Made by a program: the position numbers and the translations under genes
Source: Burkholderiales bacterium
Lineage (GTDB): Bacteria > Pseudomonadota > Gammaproteobacteria > Burkholderiales > SG8-39
Direction: 5' to 3'
Assembly: GCA_017880775.1 (NCBI GenBank)
Contig: JADGRQ010000010.1
Span: 58,144 to 122,143, forward strand
DNA length: 64,000 nucleotides
Shown: piece after piece, positions 1 to 9,017 of the stretch
Position numbering within the stretch: position 1 is the first letter of the stretch
Layout: each line of letters starts with the position of its first letter
Notes under the pieces: model-generated
Databases searched by the model: none
Seen by the model: the letters and a program-made list of their open reading frames with translations, nothing else
Told to the model about the DNA's origin: nothing

Positions 1-1379
1 ACGGCTCGCGGCTGCCGGTAGAGACCTTCCGCCGCGTCGTGCCGTCGGCCGCCGGGCCGCTCATCGTCGTCGTCGCGCGCGACATCACTGCGCGCAGACG
101 CGTGGAGGAAGACCTGCGCCGGTTCCGCCTCGCGATGGACAATTCGGCGGAGATCATCGTGCTGATCGATCGCGCGACCATGCACTTCGTCGATGTAAAC
201 AGCACAGCGTGCAGGCTGCTCGGCTACTCGAGGGAGGAGCTGCTCTCGATGGGGCCGCAGGACGTGCTGCCGGTGGGCCGCGAGGAGCTGGAGAGGTCCT
301 ACGACGAGCTGATCGCGGATCCGTCGGTGGTCGGCGGCATGAAGACCCACTACCGCTGCAAGGACGGCTCGCTGCTGCCGTTCGAGTCGACGCAGCGCGT
401 GCTGCGCTCCGGGGACACCTGGATCATCGCCGCGATTTCGCGCGACATCCGCGAGCGCATCGCCGCGGACGAGGCGCTGCGCGCGAGCAACGAGCGATTC
501 AACATGGCGGTACGCGCCACCAACGACGTGATCTGGGACTGGGACCTGGTGCGCAACCAGGTGTGGTGGAACGACAACGTCTCCAGCATCTTCGGCCGCC
601 AGCGCGAGCATCTGCAGCGTGACGCGGGGTCCTGGTACGACGAGATTCACCCGGATGACCGCGAGCGGGTGGTGGGCGGGATCCAGCGTCTGCTCGAATC
701 CGGCGGCGAGAACTGGAGCGACGAGTTCCGCATACGGCGCGAGGACGGCAGCTACGCACATGTGTTCGATCGCGGTCACGTGGTCCGCGACGGCGCCGGC
801 CGGGCGCTGCGCATGATCGGCGCGATGGCCGACATCACCGCGCGCAAGGACGCCGAGGAGAAGCTGACCTACCTGGCGCAGTTCGATGCCGTTACCGGGT
901 TGCCGAACCGATACCTGTTCCGCGACCGGCTGACGCAGACGCTCACCCTGGCGCAGCGCAACCGCTGGCAGGTTGGCGTGATGTTCGTGGACCTCGACCG
1001 GTTCAAGGCGGTCAACGACAGCTTTGGCCACAGCGTCGGCGACAAGCTGCTCGCAAGCGTGGCCGCGCGCCTGAGGGAAAGCGTGCGCGGCGGCGATACC
1101 GTGGGCCGCCTGAGCGGCGACGAGTTCGCGGTCGTGCTCTCGAGCCTGTCGCAGGCGGACGACGCAGGCCTGGTGGCGCAGAAGGTGGTCGCGGCAATGG
1201 CCCGGCCGTTCGAGATCGACGGCCACCAGCCGTACGTGACTGCCAGCGTCGGGATCGCCCTGTACCCAGGCGACGGCGCCGAGCCCGACGAGCTGATCAG
1301 GAACGCCGATGCGGCGATGTACCGGGCGAAGCAGCAGGGGCGCAACGGCTACCAGTTCTATCGAAAGGAGCAACGGTGA
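1..1379 (+). CDS. PAS-PAS-GGDEF diguanylate cyclase, 5'-truncated by window edge
   Basis: Signal-transduction enzyme expected to make cyclic di-GMP from GTP. The frame is open back to base 3, so the GTG at 39 is probably internal and the gene starts outside the window. The tail of one PAS domain (ending in ARDITARRRVEEDL) is followed by two PAS/PAC units and a C-terminal GGDEF domain. Counting from base 39, the active-site motif is SGDEF (residues 359-363), with Ser in place of the first Gly. An RxxD inhibitory site (R350-D353) lies exactly five residues before it, so product feedback is likely. No EAL domain follows. Whether the SGDEF variant is active is an inference; such variants often are. 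Confidence 0.9.
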   Translation, partial: GSRLPVETFRRVVPSAAGPLIVVVARDITARRRVEEDLRRFRLAMDNSAEIIVLIDRATMHFVDVNSTACRLLGYSREELLSMGPQDVLPVGREELERSYDELIADPSVVGGMKTHYRCKDGSLLPFESTQRVLRSGDTWIIAAISRDIRERIAADEALRASNERFNMAVRATNDVIWDWDLVRNQVWWNDNVSSIFGRQREHLQRDAGSWYDEIHPDDRERVVGGIQRLLESGGENWSDEFRIRREDGSYAHVFDRGHVVRDGAGRALRMIGAMADITARKDAEEKLTYLAQFDAVTGLPNRYLFRDRLTQTLTLAQRNRWQVGVMFVDLDRFKAVNDSFGHSVGDKLLASVAARLRESVRGGDTVGRLSGDEFAVVLSSLSQADDAGLVAQKVVAAMARPFEIDGHQPYVTASVGIALYPGDGAEPDELIRNADAAMYRAKQQGRNGYQFYRKEQR

Positions 1380-1424
1380 CTGACCGGAGAGAAATGTAAG
1401 CGTCCGGTGAAGGGGAAACAGAAT

Positions 1425-1452
1425 CTGGATTCCCGCGTGCGCGGCAATGACG
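1425..1452. repeat. Dispersed REP-like palindromic repeat
   Basis: A 28-bp imperfect palindrome lies between two convergent genes. It matches the intergenic element common in beta- and gammaproteobacteria that reads CGTCATTCCCGCG, a short loop, then CGCGGGAATCCAG; here it is in reverse orientation and ends in GCAATGACG. A second copy lies at 24843-24870. It may act as a transcript-end stabiliser for the convergent genes. Confidence 0.6.
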
Positions 1453-1456
1453 TCCG

Positions 1457-2188
1457 CTAGATCCCCAGGTAGAGCTTGTGAATCAGCTCGTTGTTGCCGA
1501 GATCCTCGCGTGAGCTGCCCTCGTATTCGATCCTGCCGTGCACGATGACGTAGCCGCGGTCGGCGATCCGGATCGCCTGGTTGAAATTCTGCTCCGCCAT
1601 CAGCACCGTCAGCCGGTAACGCTCCTTCAGCTCGCGGATCTTGTCGATCGTATGGGTGACGAGCAGCGGCGAGAGCCCGACCGAGGGCTCGTCGATCAGC
1701 AGGATCTTCGGCTCGGTCATCAGCGCCCGCGCGAGCGTGAGCATCTGCTGCTCGCCGCCGCTCAGGCTGCCGGCGAGCTGGCGGCGCCGCTCGGTCAGGC
1801 GCGGAAACGTCGCGTAGCAGAACGCCAGGTTGCGCGCCAGCGCCGCGCGCGCAGCCGGGCGGTAGGCGCCGAGCAGCAGGTTTTCCTCGACGGTGAGCTT
1901 CGGAAACAGGCGGCGGCCCTCCGGCACCATCGATACGCCGAGGTTGACGATCTGCTCGGTCGAGAGCTGCGTCAGGTCGTGCGTTTGGCCGTCGAGCTCG
2001 AGTGTCACCGAGCCGCGCGTGGGCCTCACCATGCCCATCACGCATTTCATCAGCGTGCTCTTGCCGTTGCCGTTGGCGCCGAGCAGGACCACGGTTTCCC
2101 CGTGTCCGATCCCGATCGACACGCCGTGCAGCGCACGCACTGCGCCGTAGCCGGCTTCGACGCCGTCGATGGTTAGCCTAAGCGCCAA
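1457..2188 (-). CDS. livF: Branched-chain-type ABC transporter ATPase (LivF-like)
   Basis: Second ATPase of a LivFGMH-type importer (243 aa, normal length). It shows Walker A GANGNGKST, signature LSGGEQQ, Walker B ILLIDEPS and an MAEQN switch region typical of LivF. It overlaps the upstream livG by 11 nt, so the two are translationally coupled, and it is the last gene of the minus operon that begins with the binding protein at 6027. The substrate cannot be read from the ATPase; the neighbouring molybdenum hydroxylase suggests an aromatic or N-heterocyclic acid rather than leucine. Confidence 0.9.
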   Translation of the reverse strand: MALRLTIDGVEAGYGAVRALHGVSIGIGHGETVVLLGANGNGKSTLMKCVMGMVRPTRGSVTLELDGQTHDLTQLSTEQIVNLGVSMVPEGRRLFPKLTVEENLLLGAYRPAARAALARNLAFCYATFPRLTERRRQLAGSLSGGEQQMLTLARALMTEPKILLIDEPSVGLSPLLVTHTIDKIRELKERYRLTVLMAEQNFNQAIRIADRGYVIVHGRIEYEGSSREDLGNNELIHKLYLGI

Positions 2189-2906
2189 GATACGCCTTCT
2201 GCACCATGGAGTCCTTGACGATCGCCTCGGGCGGGCCCTCGCAGATGATGTTGCCCGCGTCGAGGCAGATCACGCGCTGCGAGAAGCGCATCACCGCCCG
2301 CATGATGTGCTCGATCATGATGATCGCGATGCCGGTGTCGTTCAGCCTGCCGAGGATCGCGATCACTTCTTCCACTTCCGAGGATGACAGGCCCGCCATC
2401 GCCTCGTCCGAGATCAGCAGGCGCGGGCGCGAGGCCATCGCGCGCGCCAGTTCGAGCTTGCGCAGCTGCACCTGGGTCAGACCGTTCGCGGGCGTCGCCG
2501 CCTTGTCGGCGAGGCCCATGGTCTCGAGGATCTGCATCGCCTCGCCGCGCGTGTCGGCAGTGTGCAGCGCCCCCCGGTGAACCACGTACTCGAGCGGCAC
2601 CTGCAGGTTTTCCAGCACGGACATGCTGCCGAAAGGCCGCGGAATCTGGAAACTGCGCGCGATGCCGAGGCGGGTGCGCCGGTAGGCGGGCAACCCGGAG
2701 ATCTCCTTGCCATCGAACGCGATCGAGCCGCCGTCGTTCCTCAGCGAACCGGAAATGCAGTTGATCAGCGTGGTCTTCCCGGACCCGTTCGGCCCGATCA
2801 GGCCGAACCGTTCGCCTTGCGCGATGTCCAGGCTCACCCCGGCCAGCGCAGTGAAGCCGCCGAAGTACTTCGTCACGCCTTCGACGCGCAGCAAAGGCCC
2901 GCTCAT
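2178..2906 (-). CDS. livG: Branched-chain-type ABC transporter ATPase (LivG-like)
   Basis: First ATPase of the importer (242 aa). Walker A is GPNGSGKTT and Walker B reads LLISDEAMAGL. The ABC signature is LTQVQ instead of LSGGQ. LivG proteins of aromatic-compound importers often deviate here, so this is unusual but not a sign of decay. The start overlaps the end of the permease gene by 4 nt, and the end overlaps livF. It is expected to pair with LivF on the cytoplasmic face of LivH/LivM. Confidence 0.9.
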   Translation of the reverse strand: MSGPLLRVEGVTKYFGGFTALAGVSLDIAQGERFGLIGPNGSGKTTLINCISGSLRNDGGSIAFDGKEISGLPAYRRTRLGIARSFQIPRPFGSMSVLENLQVPLEYVVHRGALHTADTRGEAMQILETMGLADKAATPANGLTQVQLRKLELARAMASRPRLLISDEAMAGLSSSEVEEVIAILGRLNDTGIAIIMIEHIMRAVMRFSQRVICLDAGNIICEGPPEAIVKDSMVQKAYLGA

Positions 2907-3880
2907 GAAGGGCTTTCAGCCGGAGCGCGCGGGCGCCTGAGCTTTCCGCGTAGTTTTCTGAGCAAGCCGAGCACCCCGTCGGGCGCGGCGACCACGAACA
3001 CCACCAGCAGCACGCCGACCACCAGCACGTTGATCTCGCCGGGAATCGTCACGGTGACGATCTGCTGCACCGAGGCGAGCAGGATCGCCCCGATCACCGG
3101 CCCGAGCCAGTGCGAGGTGCCGCCGATGATCGCACCGGCCAGCGCCGCGACCGAGTAGTTGAGACTGAACGACGAGGCGGGTTCGAGGAAGCTCAGGTAC
3201 ATCGGCAGCGGCGCGCCCGCTGCGCCCATCAGCGCGCCCGACACGGTGCAGGCAAACAGCTTCAGCTTGAGCGTCGGCACGCCGCTGCATTCGGCCGCCT
3301 CCTCGGTGTCGCGGATCGCCTGCAATCCCCGGCCGATCCACGAAGTCTCGATGTAGCGCGCGATCGACACCGCGATCACCGCCAGCACGGCCATCACGAC
3401 GAACAGCATCCTGGTGTAGGAACCGAACGGCTCCATCAGCGGCGGGCGCAACAGCTGTATGCCGGTCGCACCGCCGACGTAACGCCAGTTGGTGATCAGC
3501 GTTTCGGCGATGAAGATGATCGCGACCGTGGCGATCGAGAAGAAGATTCCGCGCAGGCGCATCGTCAGCAGGCCGGTGCCGAGGCCGAGCAGCCCGCTCA
3601 CCGCCGCCCCCGCGAGGATCTGCACCGCGAGCGGAGCGCCGGTCGCGTTGATCACTACCACCGCCATATATGCGCCGATGCCGAAGAACGCCGCGGTGCC
3701 GAAGTTCACATAGCCGGCGTAGCCGCCGAGGATGTTCCAGGCGGTCGCCAGCACCACGGATTGCAGCACCACGAAGCCGGCGAAGAAGAAATATTCGTTC
3801 GCCCTGCTCAGCGAGACGATCACCGCCAGCACGATGACCGCGGCGGCGCCGGTCCAGAACCTTGCGTTGCGGGGGATCAT
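2903..3880 (-). CDS. livM: Branched-chain-type ABC permease (LivM-like)
   Basis: Inner-membrane permease of the importer, 325 aa with about nine hydrophobic segments. It carries the LivM-family stretches WNILGGYAGYVNFG near residue 47 and a GGxxHWLGPVIGA loop near residue 255. The C-terminus is basic and Pro-rich. It follows livH by 18 nt and overlaps livG by 4 nt. Membership of the LivM family is clear; the substrate is not. Confidence 0.9.
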   Translation of the reverse strand: MIPRNARFWTGAAAVIVLAVIVSLSRANEYFFFAGFVVLQSVVLATAWNILGGYAGYVNFGTAAFFGIGAYMAVVVINATGAPLAVQILAGAAVSGLLGLGTGLLTMRLRGIFFSIATVAIIFIAETLITNWRYVGGATGIQLLRPPLMEPFGSYTRMLFVVMAVLAVIAVSIARYIETSWIGRGLQAIRDTEEAAECSGVPTLKLKLFACTVSGALMGAAGAPLPMYLSFLEPASSFSLNYSVAALAGAIIGGTSHWLGPVIGAILLASVQQIVTVTIPGEINVLVVGVLLVVFVVAAPDGVLGLLRKLRGKLRRPRAPAESPS

Positions 3881-3898
3881 CGGGCGCTCATGTGCCGC

Positions 3899-4774
3899 TC
3901 ATCTTCCGAATAGCCCCTGCGGCCGGATTCCCAGCACGACGAGCAGCAGCCCGAACGCTACCGCGGGCGCCCAGGAGGCGCCGAACGTCATCAGCACGAT
4001 CGATTCCGAGATGCCGAGGATCAGCCCGGCTGCGAGCGTGCCGGTCATGCTGCCCAGGCCTGCCAGCACCACCACGCAGAAGGTGCGCCCGATGTAGACG
4101 CGATCCAGGCTCGGCTCAACCGGTCCGACGATGATCAGCATCGCCCCGGCGAGCGCGGTGACGGCGGTGGCGATGCCGAATGCCCACTGCTTGATGCGCA
4201 CCGGGTTTGCGCCCATCAGCCTGAGCGCCGGTTCATCCTGCGCCACCGCCTTGATCGCGCGCCCCGTGAACGTGTGCGACAGGTACAACGTAAGCGCCGC
4301 GGTCAGCGTCAGCGCGACGCCGAAGGCCACCAGCATGCGCCAGGGGAGGCGGAAGCTGCCGATCGCAAGGCTGCGGCCGATGTAGTCGGCCTCGACCATG
4401 CGTTGGTCGACGCCGAACGCCAGGATCAGCCCGACCTCGATGATGAACGCGACGCCGAAGAAGAAAGCCAGGCCCCGCACGCCGGCGTCGCTGCCGCGCT
4501 TCTCGAAGGTCTCGTAGTAGAAGCGGTAGATGCCGACGCCGAGGATGAAGAACAGCGGCATCAGCGCGACCCCGGCGGCGATCGGGTCCCAGCCGTAGCG
4601 GCCGAGCAGGTGGGTGCAATAGGCGCCGAGCACCATGATGGCGGGGTGCGCGACGTGCGGCACGTCGAGCAGCCCGAACGACACCGACAGGCCGATGCTC
4701 ACCGCCGCATAGAAGCAGCCCAGCAGGACACCGAAGAGGACCGCCTCCTGCAGCAGCTCGAACGACAGCGCCAC
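3899..4774 (-). CDS. livH: Branched-chain-type ABC permease (LivH-like)
   Basis: Partner permease to LivM, 291 aa with about eight membrane segments. It shows the LivH-type motif GLSVSFGLLDVPHVAHPAIMV near residue 27 and LAGLGSMTGTLAAGLILG in the C-terminal third. The GTG start shares one base with the TAG stop of the binding-protein gene, so translation is probably coupled. It acts with livM and the livG/livF ATPases. Confidence 0.9.
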   Translation of the reverse strand: MALSFELLQEAVLFGVLLGCFYAAVSIGLSVSFGLLDVPHVAHPAIMVLGAYCTHLLGRYGWDPIAAGVALMPLFFILGVGIYRFYYETFEKRGSDAGVRGLAFFFGVAFIIEVGLILAFGVDQRMVEADYIGRSLAIGSFRLPWRMLVAFGVALTLTAALTLYLSHTFTGRAIKAVAQDEPALRLMGANPVRIKQWAFGIATAVTALAGAMLIIVGPVEPSLDRVYIGRTFCVVVLAGLGSMTGTLAAGLILGISESIVLMTFGASWAPAVAFGLLLVVLGIRPQGLFGR

Positions 4775-6027
4775 TACTTGCCGCTGCGCGCTTTCTCGAA
4801 CGGCGCGATGGCGTCGCCGGTCTTGTATTGGTCAGGGTAGAGGACGACCTGCCTGGCGGGCTGGCGGAACTGCTCGATGTTCTTGTCCACCACGCCGCGG
4901 AACTGCGCCTGCACCACGCGCGGGGTGGCCCACTCGCCGTCCGGGCCGTAACGGATCGGTCCGACGATGGTCTTCATCTCGTTCTTGTGCAGGTAGTCGG
5001 CCAGCAGCTTCTGGTCGAGGCTCTTGGTCGCGGTGACCGCCTGCTCGAGCATCTGGCCGATGGCATAGTTGTACGGCGGCAGGTAGAAACCGAGCGGATC
5101 CACCTTGGCCTCCACCGCCTTCTTCGAGTAGCGCTGCAGGAACTCCTCGATGCCCGGGTAGTTCATCCCGGGGACGTAGGAGTTGTAGTTGACGATGCCG
5201 TTCAACAGCGAGCCGAGCGACTCCATGATCGGCGTGAACTGCAGGCCGACCATGCCGCCGCCGAACAGCTTCACGTCCGGGCCGACGCCGATCTCATTCA
5301 CCGCGCGCACGATCGCGACCGAGTCGTTCGGGTACGACGCGACGAACACCAGGTCCGGCTTTACCGAGCGGATGGCGCGGATCATGGACGAGAAGTCGAC
5401 TGTGGTCGGCGGGTAATTCTGCTCGTAGACCGTCTTCAGGCCCCCGTTTTTCGCCAGTTCCTTCGCGCCATTGGCGAGGTTCTGCGCGAACTCCTGGTCG
5501 GAGGCGAGGAAGGCGATCGTCTTGGCGCCGAGTTTCTGGCCGGCGATGAAGTAGCCGTCAAACCAGCTCGCGGCGGTGCCCCAGGGGGCGTTGTTGAACC
5601 ACATGTCATGCTTCACCGTGTGATTCACCTGGAACGAAAAATTGCCCATCAGCAGCAGGTTGCGCTGTTTGACCAGCGGCATGATCGGCGCGGTGGGAAC
5701 GGTGCCGTACGGGGCGATCAGCAGATCCACCTTGTCGACGTCGAGCAGCTTGGTATAGATGCCCGGCGTCAGCGCGGGGTTGGTCTGGTCGTCGTAGACG
5801 ATGAGTTCGACCTTGCGCCCGAGCAGCCCGCCCTTGGCGTTCACGTCCTCGACCCACATCTTCAGCGCGACCAGCGCGGCTTTGCCGCCCGCGCCCAGCG
5901 AGCCGGTCTGCGGCATGCTCATGCCGACCTTGATCGGCTGCTGCGCCTGCGCGGGCGAGGCAGAGACGCCGAGTGCAATTGCTAGCGCGCCCGCGATGGA
6001 AAGCCAGTTGCGTCTGGAAATGTTCAT
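4774..6027 (-). CDS. Periplasmic binding protein, Peripla_BP_6 (LivK-type), of the ABC importer
   Basis: Substrate-binding component, 417 aa. The ATG at 6027 was chosen because AAGGAGGAATC sits directly upstream and a signal peptide follows immediately (MNISRRNWLSIAG...SPAQAQQ). The SRRNWL stretch resembles a weak Tat motif, although Sec export is equally plausible. The mature protein begins PIKVGMSMPQTGSLG, as usual for the family. It is the first gene of the livKHMGF-like operon and lies 115 nt downstream of the Mo-hydroxylase genes on the same strand. The ligand is unknown. Confidence 0.9.
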   Translation of the reverse strand: MNISRRNWLSIAGALAIALGVSASPAQAQQPIKVGMSMPQTGSLGAGGKAALVALKMWVEDVNAKGGLLGRKVELIVYDDQTNPALTPGIYTKLLDVDKVDLLIAPYGTVPTAPIMPLVKQRNLLLMGNFSFQVNHTVKHDMWFNNAPWGTAASWFDGYFIAGQKLGAKTIAFLASDQEFAQNLANGAKELAKNGGLKTVYEQNYPPTTVDFSSMIRAIRSVKPDLVFVASYPNDSVAIVRAVNEIGVGPDVKLFGGGMVGLQFTPIMESLGSLLNGIVNYNSYVPGMNYPGIEEFLQRYSKKAVEAKVDPLGFYLPPYNYAIGQMLEQAVTATKSLDQKLLADYLHKNEMKTIVGPIRYGPDGEWATPRVVQAQFRGVVDKNIEQFRQPARQVVLYPDQYKTGDAIAPFEKARSGK

Positions 6028-6142
6028 GATTCCTCCTTTTCGTCTCGGGAACGGCGTCCCTCTTATGTCCTGTTGCATTGTGCTCAACGCCCGGGGGTTT
6101 GGCAACCGTGCCGCTATCGGCTGAACAGCGGCGTGGACGCCA

Positions 6143-8530
6143 TCAAGCCTTGCCGAGTGCCTCCAGGATTCTCTGCGGTGTGAACGGCATCGCAGTCACC
6201 TGCGCGCCGAGCGGCGCAAGCGCGTCGTTGATCGCGTTCATCACTGCGCCCGACGCGCCGGCGGTGCCGGCCTCGCCTGCGCCCTTCGCGCCGAGCTCGG
6301 AGCCGAGCGTGGGCGTTTCCACATGGCCGACGACGATGTCCGGCATCTCGCCCGCCATCGGCACCAGGTAATCGGCCAGGTTGCCGTTCTGCAACTGGCC
6401 ATCTTCGCCGTACAGGCATTCCTCGAACAGCGCCGCGCCGATTCCCTGAACCACGCCGCCGCGGATCTGCTCGTCCACCAGCATCGGGTTGATGATCGTC
6501 CCGCAGTCCTCGACGCACCAGTGCTTGAGCAGCTTCACGAAGCCGGTCTCGACATCGACTTCGACCCACGACGCCTGGATCCCGTTGGTGAACGTGAAGC
6601 CATACTCGCGCGGCGTGTAATGGCGCGTCACCGTGAGCTCGGACTGGAATCTCATCGGCAGCGTGTCGGGCCGGAAGTACGCGACGCGCCCGATTTCCGC
6701 CAGCGTCGCCTTTGCTGCGCCGGTGAGTTTGTCCACGACCTCGTTGTTGACGATGTCGAGCTTCGCCTTATCCTCGTTCAACATCGCCGCGGCGACGTCG
6801 AGGATGTTCGAGCGCAGGATCTTCCCGGCCTGCAGCACCGCCTCGCCGCCTGTGCCTGCGCCGCGCGAGGCCCAGGTCCCGCCGCCGTAGGGCGTGACAC
6901 CGGTGTCTCCGGTCGTGACGCGCACGCGCTCGACGCTCACGCCGACCACGCTCGCCGCGATCTGCGCGAAGATGCCCTCCGTGCCCTGCCCCTGCTCGGT
7001 CACGCTGCACAGCACGTTGACCATGCCCGCGGGATCGAGCCTGAGGGTCGCGCCATCCTGGGCCGAGATGCGCGCGCCGCCCACGCCGTAAAAGGCGGGC
7101 GACGGGTTGGTCACCTCGATCATCGCGGCGAGCCCGAGGCCCCGGTGGATTCCTTTCTCGCGCAGCGCTGCCTGCTCGGCGCGCAGCCGCTCGTAATCCA
7201 TCAGCGCGAGCAGCTTGTCCAGGCACTGGTGGTGCGAGAGCTTCTCGAACTTGATGCCCGATGGAAACGTGTACGGATAGGCGTCGTCGGCGATCAGATT
7301 GCGGCGGCGGAATTCCGCCGGGTCCATGCCGAGCTTGCGCGCCGCGATGTCGACGACGCCCTCGGTCAGCGCCACCGCGATCGGGTGGCCGACGGCGCGG
7401 TACTGGCAGGTGACGTTCTTGTTGGTGAACACCGCGCGCATGTTCGCGCGATATTGCTTGTGCCGGTACGGGCCGCCGGTGAGGTTCACCACCTGGTTGC
7501 CCTCGATGCCGCTGGTGCGCGGATAGACCGAATACGGGCCGATAGCCGTGAGATCGTCGAGGTCGAACGCGATGATGTCGCCGTCCCTGGTGCAGGCGAG
7601 GCGCACCGTCACCCGGTGCTCGCGCGCATGGATGTCGGTGAGGAACGATTCCAGCCGGTCGGCGACGAACTTCACCGGCCGGCGCAGCATCACCGAGAGC
7701 GCCGCGGTGGCCATTTCGTCGGGATAGACGTGCACCTTGATGCCGAACGAGCCGCCGATGTCCCTGCAGATCACGCGCACGTTGGACTCGGGGATGTCGA
7801 GATGCCGCGAGAAAATGTCCTGCATCATGTGCGGCGCCTGCGTCGCGTGGTGCACCGTCAGCGTATGCTCGGCCGCGTTGTAATCGGCGAGGATCGCGCG
7901 CCCCTCCGTGCACACTCCAGTGTGGCGGCCGAAATCGTAGGTCTCCTCGACCACGACATCGGCGTTTGCAAACGCCTCGTCGAAGCCTTCCGTCACGAAC
8001 TGCCGCTGGAAACAGATGTTGTCACCCAGCTCGGGGTGGATCACCACCTTGCCCTCGAGCGCGGCCTGCATGTCGGTGACGACCGGCAGCTCGTGCCACT
8101 CGGCCTCGATCAGGTCGGCGGCGTCTTCGGCCTGCGCGCGCGTCTCGGCGACCACCGCGGCGACCGCTTCGCCCTGCCAGCAGGCGCGCCCGATCGCCAC
8201 CGCATGCTGCGGCGGGGACTTGATGCCCTTCAGGTGACCGAGCACGCCGACCCAGGGTTTGCAGTATTCGGCCACTGCGTGGCCGTCGAACACGCCGATC
8301 ACCCCCGGCGCCTTGAGCGCTGTGGAGAAGTCGAGCTTGCCGATGCGCGCGTGTGCGTGGGGGCTGCGGAAGAACACTGCGTGCGCGATGCGCGGCAGGC
8401 GCAGGTCATCGACGAATGTGCCGCGGCCCTGCAGCAGGCGCTTCGCGTTCGCGCGCGGCGTGCTCTGGCCGATGTAACCGCGGCCGGTCTTCGTACCCGG
8501 AGCGTGCAGCGGGAGCTCAGCCTTGCCCAT
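6143..8530 (-). CDS. Xanthine dehydrogenase/CO dehydrogenase-family large (molybdopterin) subunit
   Basis: Catalytic subunit (795 aa) of a three-subunit molybdenum hydroxylase. The N-terminal aldehyde oxidase hammerhead domain begins after YIGQSTPRANAKRLLQGRGTFVDD; the Mo-cofactor domain follows, ending in GAKGAGEAG with the expected catalytic Glu. The active-site loop reads QYRAVGHP, unlike the AYxCSFR of form I CO dehydrogenase or the AYRGAGR of form II, so it is probably not a CO dehydrogenase. The likely reaction is hydroxylation of an aromatic or N-heterocyclic carbon with water as oxygen source. It overlaps the 2Fe-2S gene by 14 nt. The importer that follows hints at the substrate's source. 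Confidence 0.88.
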   Translation of the reverse strand: MGKAELPLHAPGTKTGRGYIGQSTPRANAKRLLQGRGTFVDDLRLPRIAHAVFFRSPHAHARIGKLDFSTALKAPGVIGVFDGHAVAEYCKPWVGVLGHLKGIKSPPQHAVAIGRACWQGEAVAAVVAETRAQAEDAADLIEAEWHELPVVTDMQAALEGKVVIHPELGDNICFQRQFVTEGFDEAFANADVVVEETYDFGRHTGVCTEGRAILADYNAAEHTLTVHHATQAPHMMQDIFSRHLDIPESNVRVICRDIGGSFGIKVHVYPDEMATAALSVMLRRPVKFVADRLESFLTDIHAREHRVTVRLACTRDGDIIAFDLDDLTAIGPYSVYPRTSGIEGNQVVNLTGGPYRHKQYRANMRAVFTNKNVTCQYRAVGHPIAVALTEGVVDIAARKLGMDPAEFRRRNLIADDAYPYTFPSGIKFEKLSHHQCLDKLLALMDYERLRAEQAALREKGIHRGLGLAAMIEVTNPSPAFYGVGGARISAQDGATLRLDPAGMVNVLCSVTEQGQGTEGIFAQIAASVVGVSVERVRVTTGDTGVTPYGGGTWASRGAGTGGEAVLQAGKILRSNILDVAAAMLNEDKAKLDIVNNEVVDKLTGAAKATLAEIGRVAYFRPDTLPMRFQSELTVTRHYTPREYGFTFTNGIQASWVEVDVETGFVKLLKHWCVEDCGTIINPMLVDEQIRGGVVQGIGAALFEECLYGEDGQLQNGNLADYLVPMAGEMPDIVVGHVETPTLGSELGAKGAGEAGTAGASGAVMNAINDALAPLGAQVTAMPFTPQRILEALGKA

Positions 8531-9017
8531 GAGGGACGTCCGTCTGCAACACTTCTTCTATGGCATCGACGATGGACTGGTAGCCGGTACAGCGGCAGTA
8601 GTTGCCGGAGAGATGGGCGCGGATCTCTTCGCGGCTCAATTTCCTCTTCTGGCCGATCAAGTCCTGCGCGGCCATCAGCATGCCGGGCGTGCAGAATCCG
8701 CACTGCAGTGCATTGCGCGCGTGGAACGCCTGTTGCAGCACCGCCAGTTCGCCCGAATCGGACATGCCCTCGATGGTGTCGACCCGCTTGCCGTTCGCCT
8801 GCACCGCGAGCGTCAGGCAGCCGCGCACGATTTGTCCGTCCACACGGACGGTGCAGGTCCCGCACACCCCGTGCTCGCAGCCCAGGTGCGAGCCGGTCAG
8901 CCCCATCTCGTCGCGCAGGAAGTCGATCAAGTGTTGCCGCGCAGGAATCCGCCGGCTGACCGGCGCGCCGTTCAGGATCATCGTGGTGTCGAGTGCGTGG
9001 TCCATGGCGCCGGTCAC
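8517..9017 (-). CDS. 2Fe-2S small subunit of the molybdenum hydroxylase (CoxS/XdhC-like)
   Basis: Electron-transfer subunit, 166 aa. It has the plant-type ferredoxin cluster CEHGVCGTC with a downstream Cys (GCLTLAV), and the second, helical cluster CGFC...CRC, giving all eight expected cysteines. The GTG at 9017 overlaps the TGA of the FAD-subunit gene (GTGA), which argues for coupled initiation; an ATG at 9005 is the alternative. Electrons should pass from the Mo centre through its two clusters to the FAD subunit. Confidence 0.9.
   Translation of the reverse strand: MTGAMDHALDTTMILNGAPVSRRIPARQHLIDFLRDEMGLTGSHLGCEHGVCGTCTVRVDGQIVRGCLTLAVQANGKRVDTIEGMSDSGELAVLQQAFHARNALQCGFCTPGMLMAAQDLIGQKRKLSREEIRAHLSGNYCRCTGYQSIVDAIEEVLQTDVPHGQG

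Noticed and set aside
6323..8959. Very long open frame on the plus strand opposite the Mo-hydroxylase genes
   Set aside because: Residue composition is Arg/His/Ala/Asp-rich without any domain, and the minus strand holds unmistakable CoxL/CoxS-type proteins; it is a GC-bias shadow.
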